DNA of 64,000 bases from Takakia lepidozioides (taxonomy: Eukaryota; Streptophyta; Takakiopsida; Takakiales; Takakiaceae), in the NCBI GenBank assembly GCA_030704615.1, contig CM060734.1, positions 248,001 to 312,000 on the forward strand, in the 5' to 3' direction. The stretch's first letter is position 1. Each line of letters starts with the position of its first letter. A program made the translations under genes and the position numbers. Under the pieces are notes generated by a model. The model made no database searches, had not been told where the DNA came from, and saw only the letters and a list, made by a program, of their open reading frames with translations. Positions 21,315 to 32,569 of the stretch are shown here, one piece after another.

Positions 21315-21960
21315 CTAACCCGTGGCTGGTTCTCCTCTAGTAATCCTTGACAGATGATCTGATGTAACATGTAATCTCCCTGGTTTATGAACAACTTCAA
21401 AATCATACTCATGAAGAAGTAATAACCATCGAGCAACCCTGCCACTAGCTAGTGGTCGATTTGCTAAATGAACTAGAGCCTGATGATCAACAATAAACTT
21501 AAAGCGATTGCCAAGTAAATAATGCCAAAACTTTTGAACAGCATAAATCATTTCCAATGCTTCCCTTTCTGTGGTGCTATAGTTCTGCTCGGCTGCTGTC
21601 AACAATCTGCTTGCATAATAGATTGGTGAATCTATTGTGCCTGTCACATTCTGAGCTAAAACTGCTCCCAAAGCAGTGCCCGATGCATCATTGTGTACAT
21701 GAAATGGTAAATCCCATCTTGGATTTATCAGAATTGGTGCTACCGTGAGTGCCCTTTTTAGTGAATCGAATGATTCCTGGCAAGCTGGAGACCATCGGTA
21801 TTCGACATCTTGCTTCAGCAGTCTATAGACTGGTGTTGCTCTGTGAGCATATTTGTCAATGTACCTTCTGTAATAGCTCGTCTGTCCCAGAAATCTCTTA
21901 AGTTTCTTGGGATTTTCTGGTGGTGGTATTTTCTAGATAACCTCCACTTTCTTTGGATCC
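21315..21960 (-). pseudogene. RT C-terminus and RNase H of element B
   Basis: The RNase H that degrades the RNA strand is seen as YASRLLTAAEQNYSTTEREAL, FIVDHQALVHLANRP and VVHKPGRLHVTSDHLSR (21315-21671). Upstream pieces include FLGQTSYYRRYIDKYA and WSPACQESFDSLKRAL. It is broken from the RT by a frameshift near 22079 and a stop near 22000. Confidence 0.82.
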
Positions 21961-22078
21961 ACCAGAATTCCATGTTGGCACACAATGTGTCCCAACAATA
22001 ATCCTTAATTCACACAAAATGTACATTTTTCCGGATTGAGACTTACTCCATTGTTTCTGCAGGCTTGTAGGCAAAGTT

Positions 22079-23107
22079 TTAACTGTGCCAAGTTTTGGAT
22101 TTCTGTCCGAAGACACTGAAATCATCCAAAAATACCTGCATAAAATTGTTGAGATAATTCTTGAATATCTCAGATATTGCTCGCTGAAATGTAGCTGGTG
22201 CGTTGCAAAGTCCAAATGGCATGATTTTGTAAGCATAGGCTCCCCATTCAGTGATGAATGCGGTCTTTTCTCGGTCTTCTTCTGCCATCTGCACCTGATT
22301 GTACCTACTAAACCCATCCATGAATGAGTACATCTCATGTCCGGCCACTGTGTCCAACACTATTTCGGTGAAAGGTAGTGGAAATGGGTCTTTCTTGGTT
22401 CCTACATTTAACTTGCGGTAGTCCACACATACTCGTAGTTTTCCATTTTTCTTGGGTACTATCACAATGGGCGATAACCATTGTGGTGTCTCTACTGGGT
22501 ATATGAATCCTGCATCCAGTAATTTCTTGATTTCTTCCCAAACTTTAGCTGCATAGTTGGGGTTCATTCTGTAACGGTTCTGACGAATTGGTTTTGTGTC
22601 AACTTCCAATTCAATTCGGTGCTGACAGATATTAGAAGGTATACCCTTCAAATCTTTGTAGTTCCAGGCAAATACATCCTTGTATTCAGCGAATAATGCA
22701 GTAGCTTCTTGTAGAAATGATTCTTCAAGACCTGCACTTACTCGTATTATCTGTGGTTCTTCCACTGTTCCCAGATTCACTTGAATCAATTGAGTTTCTT
22801 CCGTTACTGTCCATCCTGCAATCTCTTGTCCGATGGTTGCAATCTTGGCAGGTACTTCACTGATTTTAATGTCCTCTTCCCTTTCTTGATAGAAACGGGC
22901 AGGGTGTTGAGGTGTGTCCATAGCTTCTTCCTTCGGATCTTCCGTTCTCGAAGTATTTGGTTCTCCTTGGGTGTTCACCATGTGACATCCCACTGTTGTG
23001 GTATGCTTGACCACTAATTGCCCAATAGGTTCCAATTGTGGATGTGCTGCATATATTGTGGCTTCTTCTTCAACTGATAGTCCACTGGACCAATCATACT
23101 CTTCCAC
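22079..23107 (-). pseudogene. reverse transcriptase of element B
   Basis: This is the polymerase of a Ty3/gypsy element. Key blocks are WLSPIVIVPKKNGKLRVC, VDYRKLN, FMDGFSRYNQVQMA, MPFGLCNAPATFQRA and FMQVFLDDFSVFG; the last holds the catalytic DD. The FxDDFSVFG form is typical of Tat/Athila-like elements. The first 100 residues are a linker carrying EDIKISEVPAKIATIGQEI. The frame ends soon after the catalytic motif because of a frameshift, so the connection to RNase H is broken. Confidence 0.88.
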
Positions 23108-23116
23108 TATGCAAGG

Positions 23117-23530
23117 TCATTTCTCTCGTGGAATGGTACCTCGTTGCTTCGTAGTGATGGTGACTTGTTCTGATCCCTTTTTGATCGTGAGAGTCTGACT
23201 TCCCCAATCATGGTGTGATTGGGCTTGTGTTAACCATGGTCGGCCAAGTAGTAGCGAATATCCTTCTACCACATCCTCTATTCTGAGAATGGTTACTGAT
23301 ACTTCGTATACCAGTCCTACTACTTCCATTGCGAGTCGTCTGATGATACCCAATGGTTGCACTTTTTGTTGATCAGCCATTCGTACCGTGAATGGCGCAG
23401 GTTCCATGTGTCCCAATCCTAGTGACTTCTTCATCTTCTCTGTCATGATATTCACTCCGGATCCTCCATCGATGAGTACATCTGTTACCAGCTTCCGTCC
23501 AATACGTACTTGTATTGCGGGTATTGCTTC
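23117..23530 (-). pseudogene. retropepsin-like protease of element B
   Basis: An aspartic protease is indicated by DGGSGVNIMTEKMKKSLGL, MADQQKVQPLGIIRRL and GYSLLLGRPWL. The catalytic loop is DGGSG where many retropepsins have DTG or DSG. The block matches the protease part of element A (DGGSGVNIMTDQLRQKLGL). It is short and cut off from gag by stops near 23540. Confidence 0.75.
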
Positions 23531-23548
23531 GTCGTAGTCTAGAGTTTG

Positions 23549-24895
23549 TCATATAGTTGTGGGTTTAATCGTATAAACTTCTGGTGTTGGTTTTTGTTTT
23601 GGTGTGGGGGTCAATGCCTCGATTGCCCGAAATAAAGTTTTCTTGCAGTGTGGAGCAATTTTTAACAATTGTCCAATGGTAATCTGGGTCTTGGTCTGGC
23701 AAATTACTTCCGCCAATTCTGTTTCCGTAGTTGCATTCATGGTCTTCATCGTTGGTCTGATTTGATTGTCTGGAGTTGGCTGTCCAGAAGGTATATGGGT
23801 TCCCTCTTGCATTTGAGCTATGGCTTTACTTACCTCCCTGTGTAAGCTTTTAATGAATCTTTAAAAGCTTTGAGTGCAGTCCTGGTTATCCTTTCTGGAG
23901 AAGTAGTTTCACTTCTTTCACCTTCTTCACTCAAAATATTCTCAAATTTTTCTTCTAATATTTCAGCAAAGCCTCGATTTGGACTTGTTACCGTAGAAGG
24001 TCCTTCAGATCTTTCTTGTGGTAGCCATTCATCAAGTGCATTACTGGCAACTTCTTCTGGTGTAGTGTTCCCACTTCCCACCGATCCGATTTCCTGATTT
24101 TTTGGTTTATCACTATCAATTTGTCTTGATGTCTCACCTTGAATAATATTCTAGTTTTGTAATTCTGGAAACTAATCTCTTAATCGAGCCTCCCTTTCTG
24201 CAACATATTTCTCTATTCGTTCAGCTCTGTCTTGCTTAGTTTTTTCTTTAATTTCCTCATTCATTCCCACATCATATGCAGAATTCCTTTTCAGCACCCT
24301 TTAATCATTCTTGGAATGTCAGTAAAGAAAATTTATAGTGGTCTCTACCCTTTCTCCAAGATTTACCCTATCTTGCCAGAATCCGTATTACGACTTAATT
24401 TTCCCTTTTACTGATTGATCACCAATCTTTTAATGGGCACAATAATACCATCTGTCTTTCTCAGTGTATCTGACTTGCAACAAGTCTTTGGGTATCCTAC
24501 TCCACTGCTTCTATGATCATGTGACAATATTCATAATTTGAACATCTTTATCTGAAAATATAACTAGTATAACAAACTTTTCTGATTGGGATTAGAGTAA
24601 TCAATAAAGCTAGACGGGACAACCATTCTTCACTTCTGATTCTACATTCCCAAGGTGCTCGTGTAATACGGATCACTCCTCCCTTCAATCCCCATTTGTC
24701 ATCTTCTTTCGCAATTGAAAGAAATATCTTCTGTTGTATTGCTATTGGTAAGCCATGAAATTTTTCTAGGAATGTTTTTCATTCCTTTGCTTCCGTTGAC
24801 TCGTTCTTTTGTGATTTCAAGAAATCACTGAGTAACCATCCTTCCTTGAGTACACTTGAACTCAACATACCGTTAGTCTCCAGTATGGTCGCCAA
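23549..24895 (-). pseudogene. gag region of element B, decayed
   Basis: Several short minus frames occupy the gag position directly after the PBS. The segment nearest the PBS reads WGLKGGVIRITRAPWECR and matches WGLEKGVIKIYQVACRG in element A. Later parts (23830-24081, 23549-23812) are acidic and Ser/Thr-rich. No zinc knuckle was found. Stops are frequent. Confidence 0.55.
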
Positions 24896-24896
24896 A
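24879..24896 (-). promoter_or_regulatory. primer-binding site of element B
   Basis: On the minus strand, TTTGGCGACCATACTGG follows the LTR end directly. Element A has TTTGGCGACCATGCTGG in the same place. The match to a tRNA 3' end finishing GGTCGCCA is inferred; it is not the initiator Met tRNA. Confidence 0.7.
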
Positions 24897-25774
24897 TGTT
24901 AACTGCTGGTTTATGACTTAGACAAAACAGGCTATCAGCACTACTGCCCATTTCCTAAGACATGCAACAGAGGTTGTCCGACGGTATGCTTTCATAAACG
25001 ATTACGGAGTAATCGTTTTAAGGATAGCTAAACCATGAACATCGTATGAATTCATCTTCATGCATGCTGCTTAATCCTATTGATTAAGCTCAACTTACAG
25101 TCTCTTTGGCATGAAAGATCTTAGTCGAAAAGACTGAAGTCGGTTCATTCATACAACAAATGATAGTCAAGGCAAAACAAGAACTATCATGAGATGATAC
25201 ACATTCTCACCATCTCACGTTCTCTCATAATGCACATTCTCTTCATCTCACGTTCACTCTACACAAAGATACCTCGAATAGCATGGCTTTACTTCAGAGT
25301 TCGTCATATCATCACAGAAGTACACATTGAATCACTCTGAGTCCTTGAATACACACTGATCACTGATACTCATATTGTTTTCCCTCTAAGTTGCGTGCAG
25401 CCTTTTTATACTATGCTCGAAAGAGCCGTTACAGTCTGCGGTCGTTAATGACCGTTTGCCTAATTGCCTACGCAACCTAAAAGGTTTGCTAAAAAGGTGG
25501 CTCGTTGCAGTGGTCGTGAACCATAGTGGTAAACGGTCCACTACTCCCTCTATTGGTTAAAGCCGATGCTAACGTGGCCGTGTGATATCGTGGTTCACGG
25601 CCCACGGTCACTACACTACCCACTACTACTCCCGTGGTAATGTACCCTTGTTCCGCCATTTGCTAAGTACCGCGTACTTAGCCATTTCTGCCCGTGACCA
25701 GGTAGTGTACATCCATCACTACCCGGTATGTCCCGTTGTGACCCTTGCTGTCTGGCGTAGCATAGCCGTTATCA
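24897..25774 (-). repeat. 5' LTR of element B
   Basis: This 878-bp LTR starts TGATAACGGC and ends CAGTTAACA on the minus strand. The ends form the usual TG...CA pair. A 50-base piece of the PBS-side end recurs at 49001-49050. The LTR interrupts the RT gene of element A at its right border. Confidence 0.85.
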
Positions 25775-26090
25775 TCTCCTCCCCAACCTTCTGTGCATAG
25801 TTGGGATTCATTATGTACCTTGCCTGTTTAATTGGTACTGATCCTGGTTCCAGTTCAATCTTATGTTGGCAGATCTCAGGTGGTATCCCTTTCAAATCTT
25901 CATAGCTCCAAGAAAATATATCTTTGTATATGATAAACAGGCTCTTAGCTTCCTCAAAGAATTTTGGCTCCAAGTCAACCCCAACTTTTACCATTCTTGG
26001 TTCCTCCTCAGTTCCCACATTCACTTCTCTCACCTGCTCTTCAGCTGTGATTGTCCATCCAGCCACTACGTCATCCTGTAAACTCACAGT
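25775..26090 (-). pseudogene. N-terminal RT fragment of element A, interrupted by element B
   Basis: The minus frame reads VAGWTITAEEQVREVNVGTE, YKDIFSWSYEDLKGIPPEI and YIMNPNYAQKVGEEM, and then stops at the border of element B's LTR. It matches AGWTVTEETQLIQVNLGT and NPNYAAKVWEEIKK in element B. The polymerase blocks that should follow are not in the window next to it. Confidence 0.85.
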
Positions 26091-26374
26091 GGTTGGTTCC
26101 TCTAGGATTTCTATTTCTCCCTCTCTTTCCTCATAGAAATGTGGTGGGTAACTACTTGTTTCCCCCTCAATTGGTGTTGCTGTTACTGCACCACAACAAT
26201 ACCTTTAAAGCAACTCAGGCCTCCCAGTTGCATTTCTACAACCTGCTCCCACTCTGGGTGTGCAGCAAACAGTGTAGCTTCCTGCTCCTCATCAAGCCCT
26301 CCCCTCCAGTCATACTCTCTGACTCCACGATGTCTCCGTGTAGCAGGTAGCCTACGAGATTTCTTAGTGGTGAT

Positions 26375-27538
26375 CTATATCTTATGCTTCCCATCATGCA
26401 CAGTCAGTAACTGGGAATTCCAATCATGGAATACCCTGGCATGTTTCGGCCATGGTCGACCCAGCAATAAGGAGTAAGCTTCCATGACATCATCCATTTT
26501 CAACACAGTCACTGTGATCTTAAAGATCATCTTCTGAATCTGACGTATCTTTACTCCTCTTATCAAGCCTAATGGCTGTACACTCATTTGATCTGCCATT
26601 GTTACTATGAATGGGGCTGGTTTCATGTTACTCAGACCAAGCTTCTGCCTTAATTGGTCTGTCATAATATTCACTCCTGAGCCTCCATCTATCAGTACAT
26701 CAGTCAAGTCCGTGCTTCCAATTCTCAATTGGATTACTAGCCTGGAATCATCAAAGTCCATGACTGTTTCTCGCCCTTCAGGCTTCACATTATAACTTGT
26801 CACCCTACTATTCAGGTTTGTGTTCTGTGTTATATGAGCAGTACTTGCAGTACCCCCAGCTCCAGTTGCACTACTTCCCACACTCCCTGTCCCCCCAGAG
26901 CCAGATCCAAGCTGCCCGCTTGATCCCCCTGAGCTGACACCTTTGTTGGCCTGTGATCCAAGTGCTCCACTTGATCCATGTCCAACAGGTTGGGATGTCC
27001 TGGTTGTAGTCTCAACCTCAACTGTTGGGTCTACTTCTTCATACTCTTCATCTTCCAAATTCTTCTCTCTGTTTTCATCTTCCAAGTTCTTCTCTTGGAT
27101 TTCTTCTTCCTCACTCATATAACTCAACTGAAGTGGTGTTGGAGAGTCTGAACTCTCCGTTGGCTCTGCCACATCTTCCTCTCCTTCTTTATCTTGTATT
27201 TCAGAAACTGGAGTTCCTGCTCTTGGTGTTCCATACCAACTCTGATCAAAGATTTCTGTAAAATCTTTAACCCAGGGATGTACCTCAGATCTTTCCCCTC
27301 GTGGTTGATCTTCTTCCTGTACCAAATCCCTTAATCTTTCTTGTAAAGAATAAGAAGGAGTGGCATCCAACTCTGGTTCTTCCGGTATGGGTGATGTACT
27401 CTCTGGCCTTAATAGTGTGAGAGGTCCAGATGATTCCCCTATGTCTATTCCTCTCTCCCAGAGATATGGATAATTAGCTTTCAAATAACTTTCTCTTTTT
27501 GCTGAATATCTGTGTCTAGCTTCCCTTTCATCACTCAT
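26375..27538 (-). pseudogene. gag C-terminal/protease polyprotein segment of element A
   Basis: This 387-codon frame starts MSDEREARHRYSAKRESYL. Residues 115-175 are strongly acidic, 185-235 are Gly/Ser-rich, and a protease domain follows from about residue 265 with catalytic D284 in LIDGGSGVN. GYSLLLGRPW of element B is AYSLLLGRPWP here. The Gly/Ser block probably acts as a flexible linker. No CCHC knuckle is present. The frame ends before the RT segment at 26090, so a frameshift or stop separates them. Confidence 0.8.
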
Positions 27539-27786
27539 GTCCCATGTCTTTCATATCTTTAATGAGGCAATAACCAAAACTCTCTTCTGTAGTATCTCTC
27601 GTATATGCCTGGATTTCTTTCAAGCTTTAATGCACCCTTGGCTATACTAGAAGGCTCCGTTACCATATAACCATATGGCAAGCACGTCTGAAAAAGCTGT
27701 TCTTGGTGTAAGTTTGATCCACATGATATCCTTAGGAATCCAATTCTTTACCAGTACAATTTCTTCATGCATATGAGTAAAAACAT

Positions 27787-28146
27787 TCACCTTCCATTCT
27801 CCCAGCTTTCAAACTCCACTCGTTTAATGGATAGCAATGCTATCACATAAACCAGTGTTGGTAACCAACTTGCTCTCCCTCTACAGGCCACTTGATAGAT
27901 CTTTATCACTCCTTTCTCCAGACCCCACTCTGGATCAGCATCATGCACTCTCTTAAGAATGTTTTCCTTGCAACCGTCTGGCAATTCCAAGAACCTCTGA
28001 AAGAATTGTTTGGACAATCTTTCTTTCTTAGTTTCACAAGGAATTTGATTCACATCAAATTCCTTGATTCTCCATCCACCATGATCCCACCAGATGTCTG
28101 TCACATCTGGTTGTTCTTGACTCAGTTCCCCAGCATGGTCGCCAAA
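27787..28146 (-). pseudogene. gag N-terminal segment of element A
   Basis: The minus frame begins inside the LTR and continues from the PBS as HAGELSQEQPDVTDIWWD, FLELPDGCKENILKRVHDAD, WGLEKGVIKIYQVACRGRA and LVYVIALLSIKRVEFESW. A matching segment lies at the same place in element B, so it is a real part of the family, probably the gag start. The function is inferred from position only. Confidence 0.6.
28129..28146 (-). promoter_or_regulatory. primer-binding site of element A
   Basis: On the minus strand, TTTGGCGACCATGCTGG follows the LTR end GCTCGACA. It is shared with element B despite different LTRs. Confidence 0.7.
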
Positions 28147-29147
28147 TGTCGAGCGGCTTTTACTCACCCATCCCTTAGCTATCCGAGGTGGAAACTCCAA
28201 GATAGAAGAGTTGGAAATCTCTAAGCACTCAGCCCGCTCAGAACAATCAGTCGTGACCTACAACTAGTGTATCATGGGGGTGCTTCCTATTTGTATTCCT
28301 TCTCGCATTCATATTAGCAAGTTATCTTATTGTCTATGATTAAGTATCAAATTGCTTCTGCAATCTTCCATGTTCCATCTACCCAAGCATTCATTCCACA
28401 GCTTCACTCAGGTCTCTCTACACAGTATGAGTATGAAATATGTATCAGATTAATATCTATCAAGTATCAGGCCGAAGCCATGGTGTCTCTAATCTGCTCT
28501 ACAGTGCATCTCTACATCTTGCATGAATCAAGCATCATCTCGTCGTATCTCCTCCTCTATGTAATCTCCATCCCTGCGCTTCCAAGATTGTGCTCTCTGC
28601 CTGATCTCCTCCAGTGATGTCCAAGAAGTGCTCCCCCTAAGAAATGACCCTCTCCATGTTGCTACTCTGCCTATTCTCCCTGCAAACTGTTCTAACCGCC
28701 TAACTAACAACTGTCATCCAAGACAGAATTCACGTTCTCTATGCAGATGTCGTTCCCACACAGTCATTCCCTGCCAATGATAACGGTTCCCTGTGAACGT
28801 TGTGACAGGCTGTGCCAAGCTGTGTCGGGCTATGACTGTGCCGAGCTATGACTGGCTGTGTCGGGCTGTGTCTGGCTGTGTCAGACTGTGTCAGGGACTG
28901 TGATAGACTGTGACTGACTGTGATGGGCTGTGATAGGCTGTGTAAGGCTGTGTTAGGCTGTGACAAGCTGTGTCAGGCTGTGAAAGCCCGTGACTGATTG
29001 TGTGAGCCCGCCTACCACCCCTAAGGCTTGTGTCTGTCACCCCTAAGGCCTGTGTTGGTCTGAGCCTACCATCCGTAAGTCTACGCAAAATTAAGGGTAC
29101 CCCACAGAACCCGTAAAACTGTCTAAGTCCCAAATAGCCCTCTAACA
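28147..29147 (-). repeat. 5' LTR of element A
   Basis: This 1001-bp LTR matches 5596-6597 and 53167-54131 in reverse orientation. It carries the short GTGTCAGGCTGTGA-type minisatellite at about 28800-29000. Confidence 0.88.
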
Positions 29148-29289
29148 GGTAATAAGAGAGCAGAGATAGCCGAACCCTCAGAAGATAACCGGGAGCGGCA
29201 GGGGGGAGGCGGAGCTCCGCCTCCCATCGCGGGAAAAAAATCTGGTAATTACTCTTATAAGATTCTGGCTTGCCATACTTATCAAGTTA

Positions 29290-29342
29290 ACCACAAGATC
29301 TTATATAACATTGCCAATGTTACATAAAGTCTTGTGGTTTAC
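29290..29342. repeat. foldback palindrome 1
   Basis: An inverted repeat of about 52 bases runs from AACCACAAGATCTTAT to its near complement ending AAGTCTTGTGGTT, with AACATTGCCAATGTT at the centre. Confidence 0.8.
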
Positions 29343-29657
29343 ATGGTAAGTTTGATCATGCCCACTTGAAATCCCCTTAATCATTGTGGTTAATCACCTG
29401 GGATATTAGTAGTGTGTTGTGCCAGACTGGTCATCTTAAACAGGCTAGAAAAATTGGTTAGGACGGAAGACCTGCCGTCGAAGAGAGATGGGAGATCTTC
29501 CGGCAAAGCAACGATGGGAGGTCTCCCGGCAAAACAACGTCGGGAGATCTCCCGTCAATTGACTTCCGCCAGCACACACTTTCAACCCATCATCATTTGA
29601 AGCAAGGATAGAGTATTCAAGAGCAGAGACATACTTCCTGCATGTGCATGGCCATAG

Positions 29658-29726
29658 TTACAAAGTGATACCCAAGATGTTAGATAACATTGCCAGTGTG
29701 TTAACTAAAGTCTTGTGTATCACTTT
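29658..29726. repeat. foldback palindrome 2
   Basis: The arms CAAAGTGATACCCAAGA and TCTTGTGTATCACTTTG enclose a centre containing AACATTGCCAGTGT. The centre resembles palindrome 1 but the outer arms differ. Confidence 0.8.
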
Positions 29727-30103
29727 GTAAGAATACGGATGCATTCAGAAAAAACCTGCAATGAATGTAGTTAATCACGTGGGTAACAGTAGTGTTTGTG
29801 CCACAGTAGTCTTGCGCAAGGTTTATCAATGGTCAAAAGGATGTTCAATGGACTTCTGCCAACTCACACTTTCAACCCATCATCATTTTAACCACAGACA
29901 ATTCAGGCTTGTGCATGGCCATCTGAATAAAAGTAGTGTACATATGGGGTATACTGTACACCCGGGGTATAATATATGGTCTGGAGTATATATTGAAGTG
30001 TCGAAGTGGTGTGAATGTATGTTGTGTGAAGTGGTGTAACAGTATCGCATAGGGAGAGTGATGGCGTGTCAGTAAAAACAGTTGGGAAGTGTATGCAGGT
30101 GTG

Positions 30104-30769
30104 TCAACAGATTGGTGATGTAGTATGAGGATGTGTTGTGTGGGAGTGGTGTGAGGTAGTGGGTGATGATATGATGTTGGATTGGATCCAACAGTAAGTA
30201 ACCCCAGATGGGTATATAAAAAAATAGTTATCAAAGAATATGAATTGGAGGTAACAGCCTAGCAACTTCATACTAAAAAAACAGTTAGGCTGTGTGATGA
30301 TAAGAAGAGCATAGTTAGGATGTGTTGTATAGCGGACGCCTGAAGCAAATGGGGGAGCTGGTGGTGTGGGTGTTGAGGTGCTCATCAGAGTGTCAACGCA
30401 TATGTGGTCAAAGGCAGGTGACTTTACTAAACATCTGAGAATCGGTATGGCATCCTTGTTATATGCTATTTCTTCATAGCTGCCGAGTGGGGTCGAGAAC
30501 GTCAATGTTGTTGGTGGTGTGTGAGTACATGGGGGTATGCAGATAAGCCTGCAACCTGCATCAAGAAGTGGGTGAGGAAGATGATATAGTGGTGTTATGA
30601 GATCAAAGGCAATGTTATTTGAGTGCATCCAATGAGAAGGGTGGTGTGGGAATAGTACAACGGCGGGATTTACGTGGCAAACATAGCTGCATATAGTAGT
30701 GCGGATCAGGCCTATACTATCCTGGGGGAGAACAACCGGGTATGTAAAAGAGTGAATTCCATGGACCAA
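30104..30769 (-). CDS. uncharacterised 221-aa frame next to LINE fragment
   Basis: An open minus frame starts MVHGIHSFTYPVVLPQDS and includes LITPLYHLPHPLLDAG and VKSPAFDHICVDTLMS. Its C-terminal third is His/Thr/Ser-rich. It follows the N-terminal LINE segment at 30770-31580, but the second copy of that segment (35516-36330) continues into different sequence. It may therefore be unrelated DNA joined by rearrangement. I recognise no domain. Confidence 0.3.
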   Translation of the reverse strand: MVHGIHSFTYPVVLPQDSIGLIRTTICSYVCHVNPAVVLFPHHPSHWMHSNNIAFDLITPLYHLPHPLLDAGCRLICIPPCTHTPPTTLTFSTPLGSYEEIAYNKDAIPILRCLVKSPAFDHICVDTLMSTSTPTPPAPPFASGVRYTTHPNYALLIITQPNCFFSMKLLGCYLQFIFFDNYFFIYPSGVTYCWIQSNIISSPTTSHHSHTTHPHTTSPIC

Positions 30770-31580
30770 GAGAGAAGACTCCGGCCGAGGCCGGTGTAAC
30801 TAAGAGCCACTTCGCCTTGTGGCTACTGCCCCGTTTCGAGGGTGGGTCCTATATAAATATGACAGGTGTCCAGGGGATACCAAGTAACCGGGGGTATGAG
30901 GTACCTCTGGGTACCCAGGGGTACCGGAGATGGGATGGATTCGAGTTTCCGCTTATTGGTTATGATGGATGTGAGAGAGCGAAGTGTCGTAAGGTGGATG
31001 TCTTTAAAGCAAGTATGGATGGAGGTGGTGGGGATTTAAAATTATCTTGAAGTGTTGAGATACTGTCATTGTGTATGCCCCCTCTGGTGCCTGCGGAGAT
31101 GACGGAGAGTGGGCCCGTGGCCCACCCTCATCGGCGAATAGCAAGGATAAGCGGAGTGTATTTTTGGCGCTTCTTGAGGATGGAGGTGTGCGGGAAGTGG
31201 TCATGGCAGTACGTGAATTTGATGAAGTGTATGATTAGTGGTGGGGTAGGAGTAGAGGGTGGAAGGGCGTTGGTGGGAAGTCCCTGAACTAAGAGGATGT
31301 TCGGGCATAGCCTAGCGGGACATGTGCATGTAGCATGGGGTTGGAAAATACAGGGTAATAGCCAGGATGGTACTGTATGGTCTGGGGGGTCTACCTTGGT
31401 AAGTGCCAGCATTGATGAGTGAGAACCATCTAGTTTCTTTATGTCGTTGTAATAGTTTGTGGATGTGTCATACAGCTTGATTGTGCCTCGCGATACGAAG
31501 GCCATGCAAGACTGGGTGGGGGCATTTATTGAGGATATGTGGCCAAGTGTCAATTACTGCACGTATATGGGAGCAGAGGG
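30770..31580 (-). pseudogene. LINE-like N-terminal segment, copy 1
   Basis: The minus-strand text matches the plus-strand segment 35516-36330: SSINAPTQSCMAFV against SLANVPTQLYMAFV, FTYCHDHFPHTSIL against the equivalent in copy 2, then GTRGGIHNDSISTLQDNF. In copy 2 this region runs on toward the RT start, so it lies upstream of the RT. Stops are frequent. I cannot name the domain. Confidence 0.55.
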
Positions 31581-31589
31581 GGTAGTGTG

Positions 31590-32340
31590 GGGATGAAAAA
31601 ATGGTTGGCCAGAAGGTATGCTTACGCTGGTGCCCTATATACTGGGCAAATCTAAGCTTAAGTGTTTGTTTGATTTGTGCGTCGGAAGCGGCTTTAGTGT
31701 GTCAGAAGTGGTTGGACAGTTTATGATGAAGTACTATGGAATGTGTCCATTTTTGGATATGTTGTTTGGTGTGACTGAGAGATGTAGCGGCTTGTTTGTT
31801 GGCTTCTTTAGAGAGAGTAGAGCGGAGGTTACGAATAGGTTTAGGACGTTCGGGGGGCTTGGAATTGGATGTATTAGCCAGAAAGGGTGCATATGTGTAG
31901 TGTGGATGGGGTCTGTGGGGGGTTCTACTGGGGGTTTGGAGGCCCCTAGTTGGGCAAGGAGGTCAGCCTCCTCGTTCCCGTTGATTCCGGTATGTGAGCG
32001 TACTTTAAGAAATTGAATGGGTTGGTTGATTGAGATGGCTAAAGTGATGATTGCTGAGATCTGGGTGGTGATGGTGGGAGGATGGGCTGGCTATGTGGTT
32101 TCGCAGGAGAAATAGCAAAGTTAAGTTGTCTGTAAAAATGTAGTATGGTGAGGGGAATGCGTGTAGCTGGGAGAGGGCTTCGTAGATGGCCATAAGTTCG
32201 GCACGTAGTATGGTTGCGGGGCTCGGAAGTCAGTGGGCTGTACCAGTGTTAGTGGCCGCGTGGTAGACTCCATATATTCCGGCGCAGGAGCCAGCTTGGG
32301 AGCGATCTGTGTAGTGTGCATGTGCTGAGGGGTATTTTAA
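31590..32340 (-). pseudogene. RNase H domain and C-terminus of LINE-like element, copy 1
   Basis: RNase H motifs are HYTDRSQAG, an Ala-Glu-Leu-Met-Ala-Ile block and YYIFTDNL, read on the minus strand from 32320 downward. NEEADLLAQLGAS near 31980 supplies the fourth acidic region. A short Cys/His-containing tail (KNGHxPxxFxxNC) follows and is repeated at 36708-36890. In non-LTR elements RNase H removes the template RNA during target-primed reverse transcription. The frame is broken at several points. Confidence 0.75.
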
Positions 32341-32569
32341 AGAGGTAGGGCCTAGATGAATTGGAGGTGCTCCAACATAGGTGATATTGAGTGACGGGAT
32401 GGGGCGGGGAGGGGTCGGAATCCATGTTTTGTTTGTTTTTGGTTTGTATGGGGATCGAGATGGGGTGTATAAAGGTGGCGTTGGAAAGGATGTGATAGCC
32501 ATGACAGTAAAAGTTTAAGGTGGGTAGAGAAGTCTATAGGTATATAGGTGTGGGAAGCGTTGTGGACTA

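Larger units (their letters stand above)
29148..30103. other. intergenic stretch with two related foldbacks
   Basis: No gene is recognised. Two similar blocks, about 29270-29610 and 29640-29900, share TTTCAACCCATCATCATTT, a TTAATCACSTGGG motif and a palindrome each. They look like two diverged copies of a small non-autonomous element. Confidence 0.5.

Noticed and set aside
26051-27261. Plus-strand hydrophobic frames in element A
   Set aside because: They are shadows of the acidic and Gly/Ser-rich minus-strand gag-protease frame.
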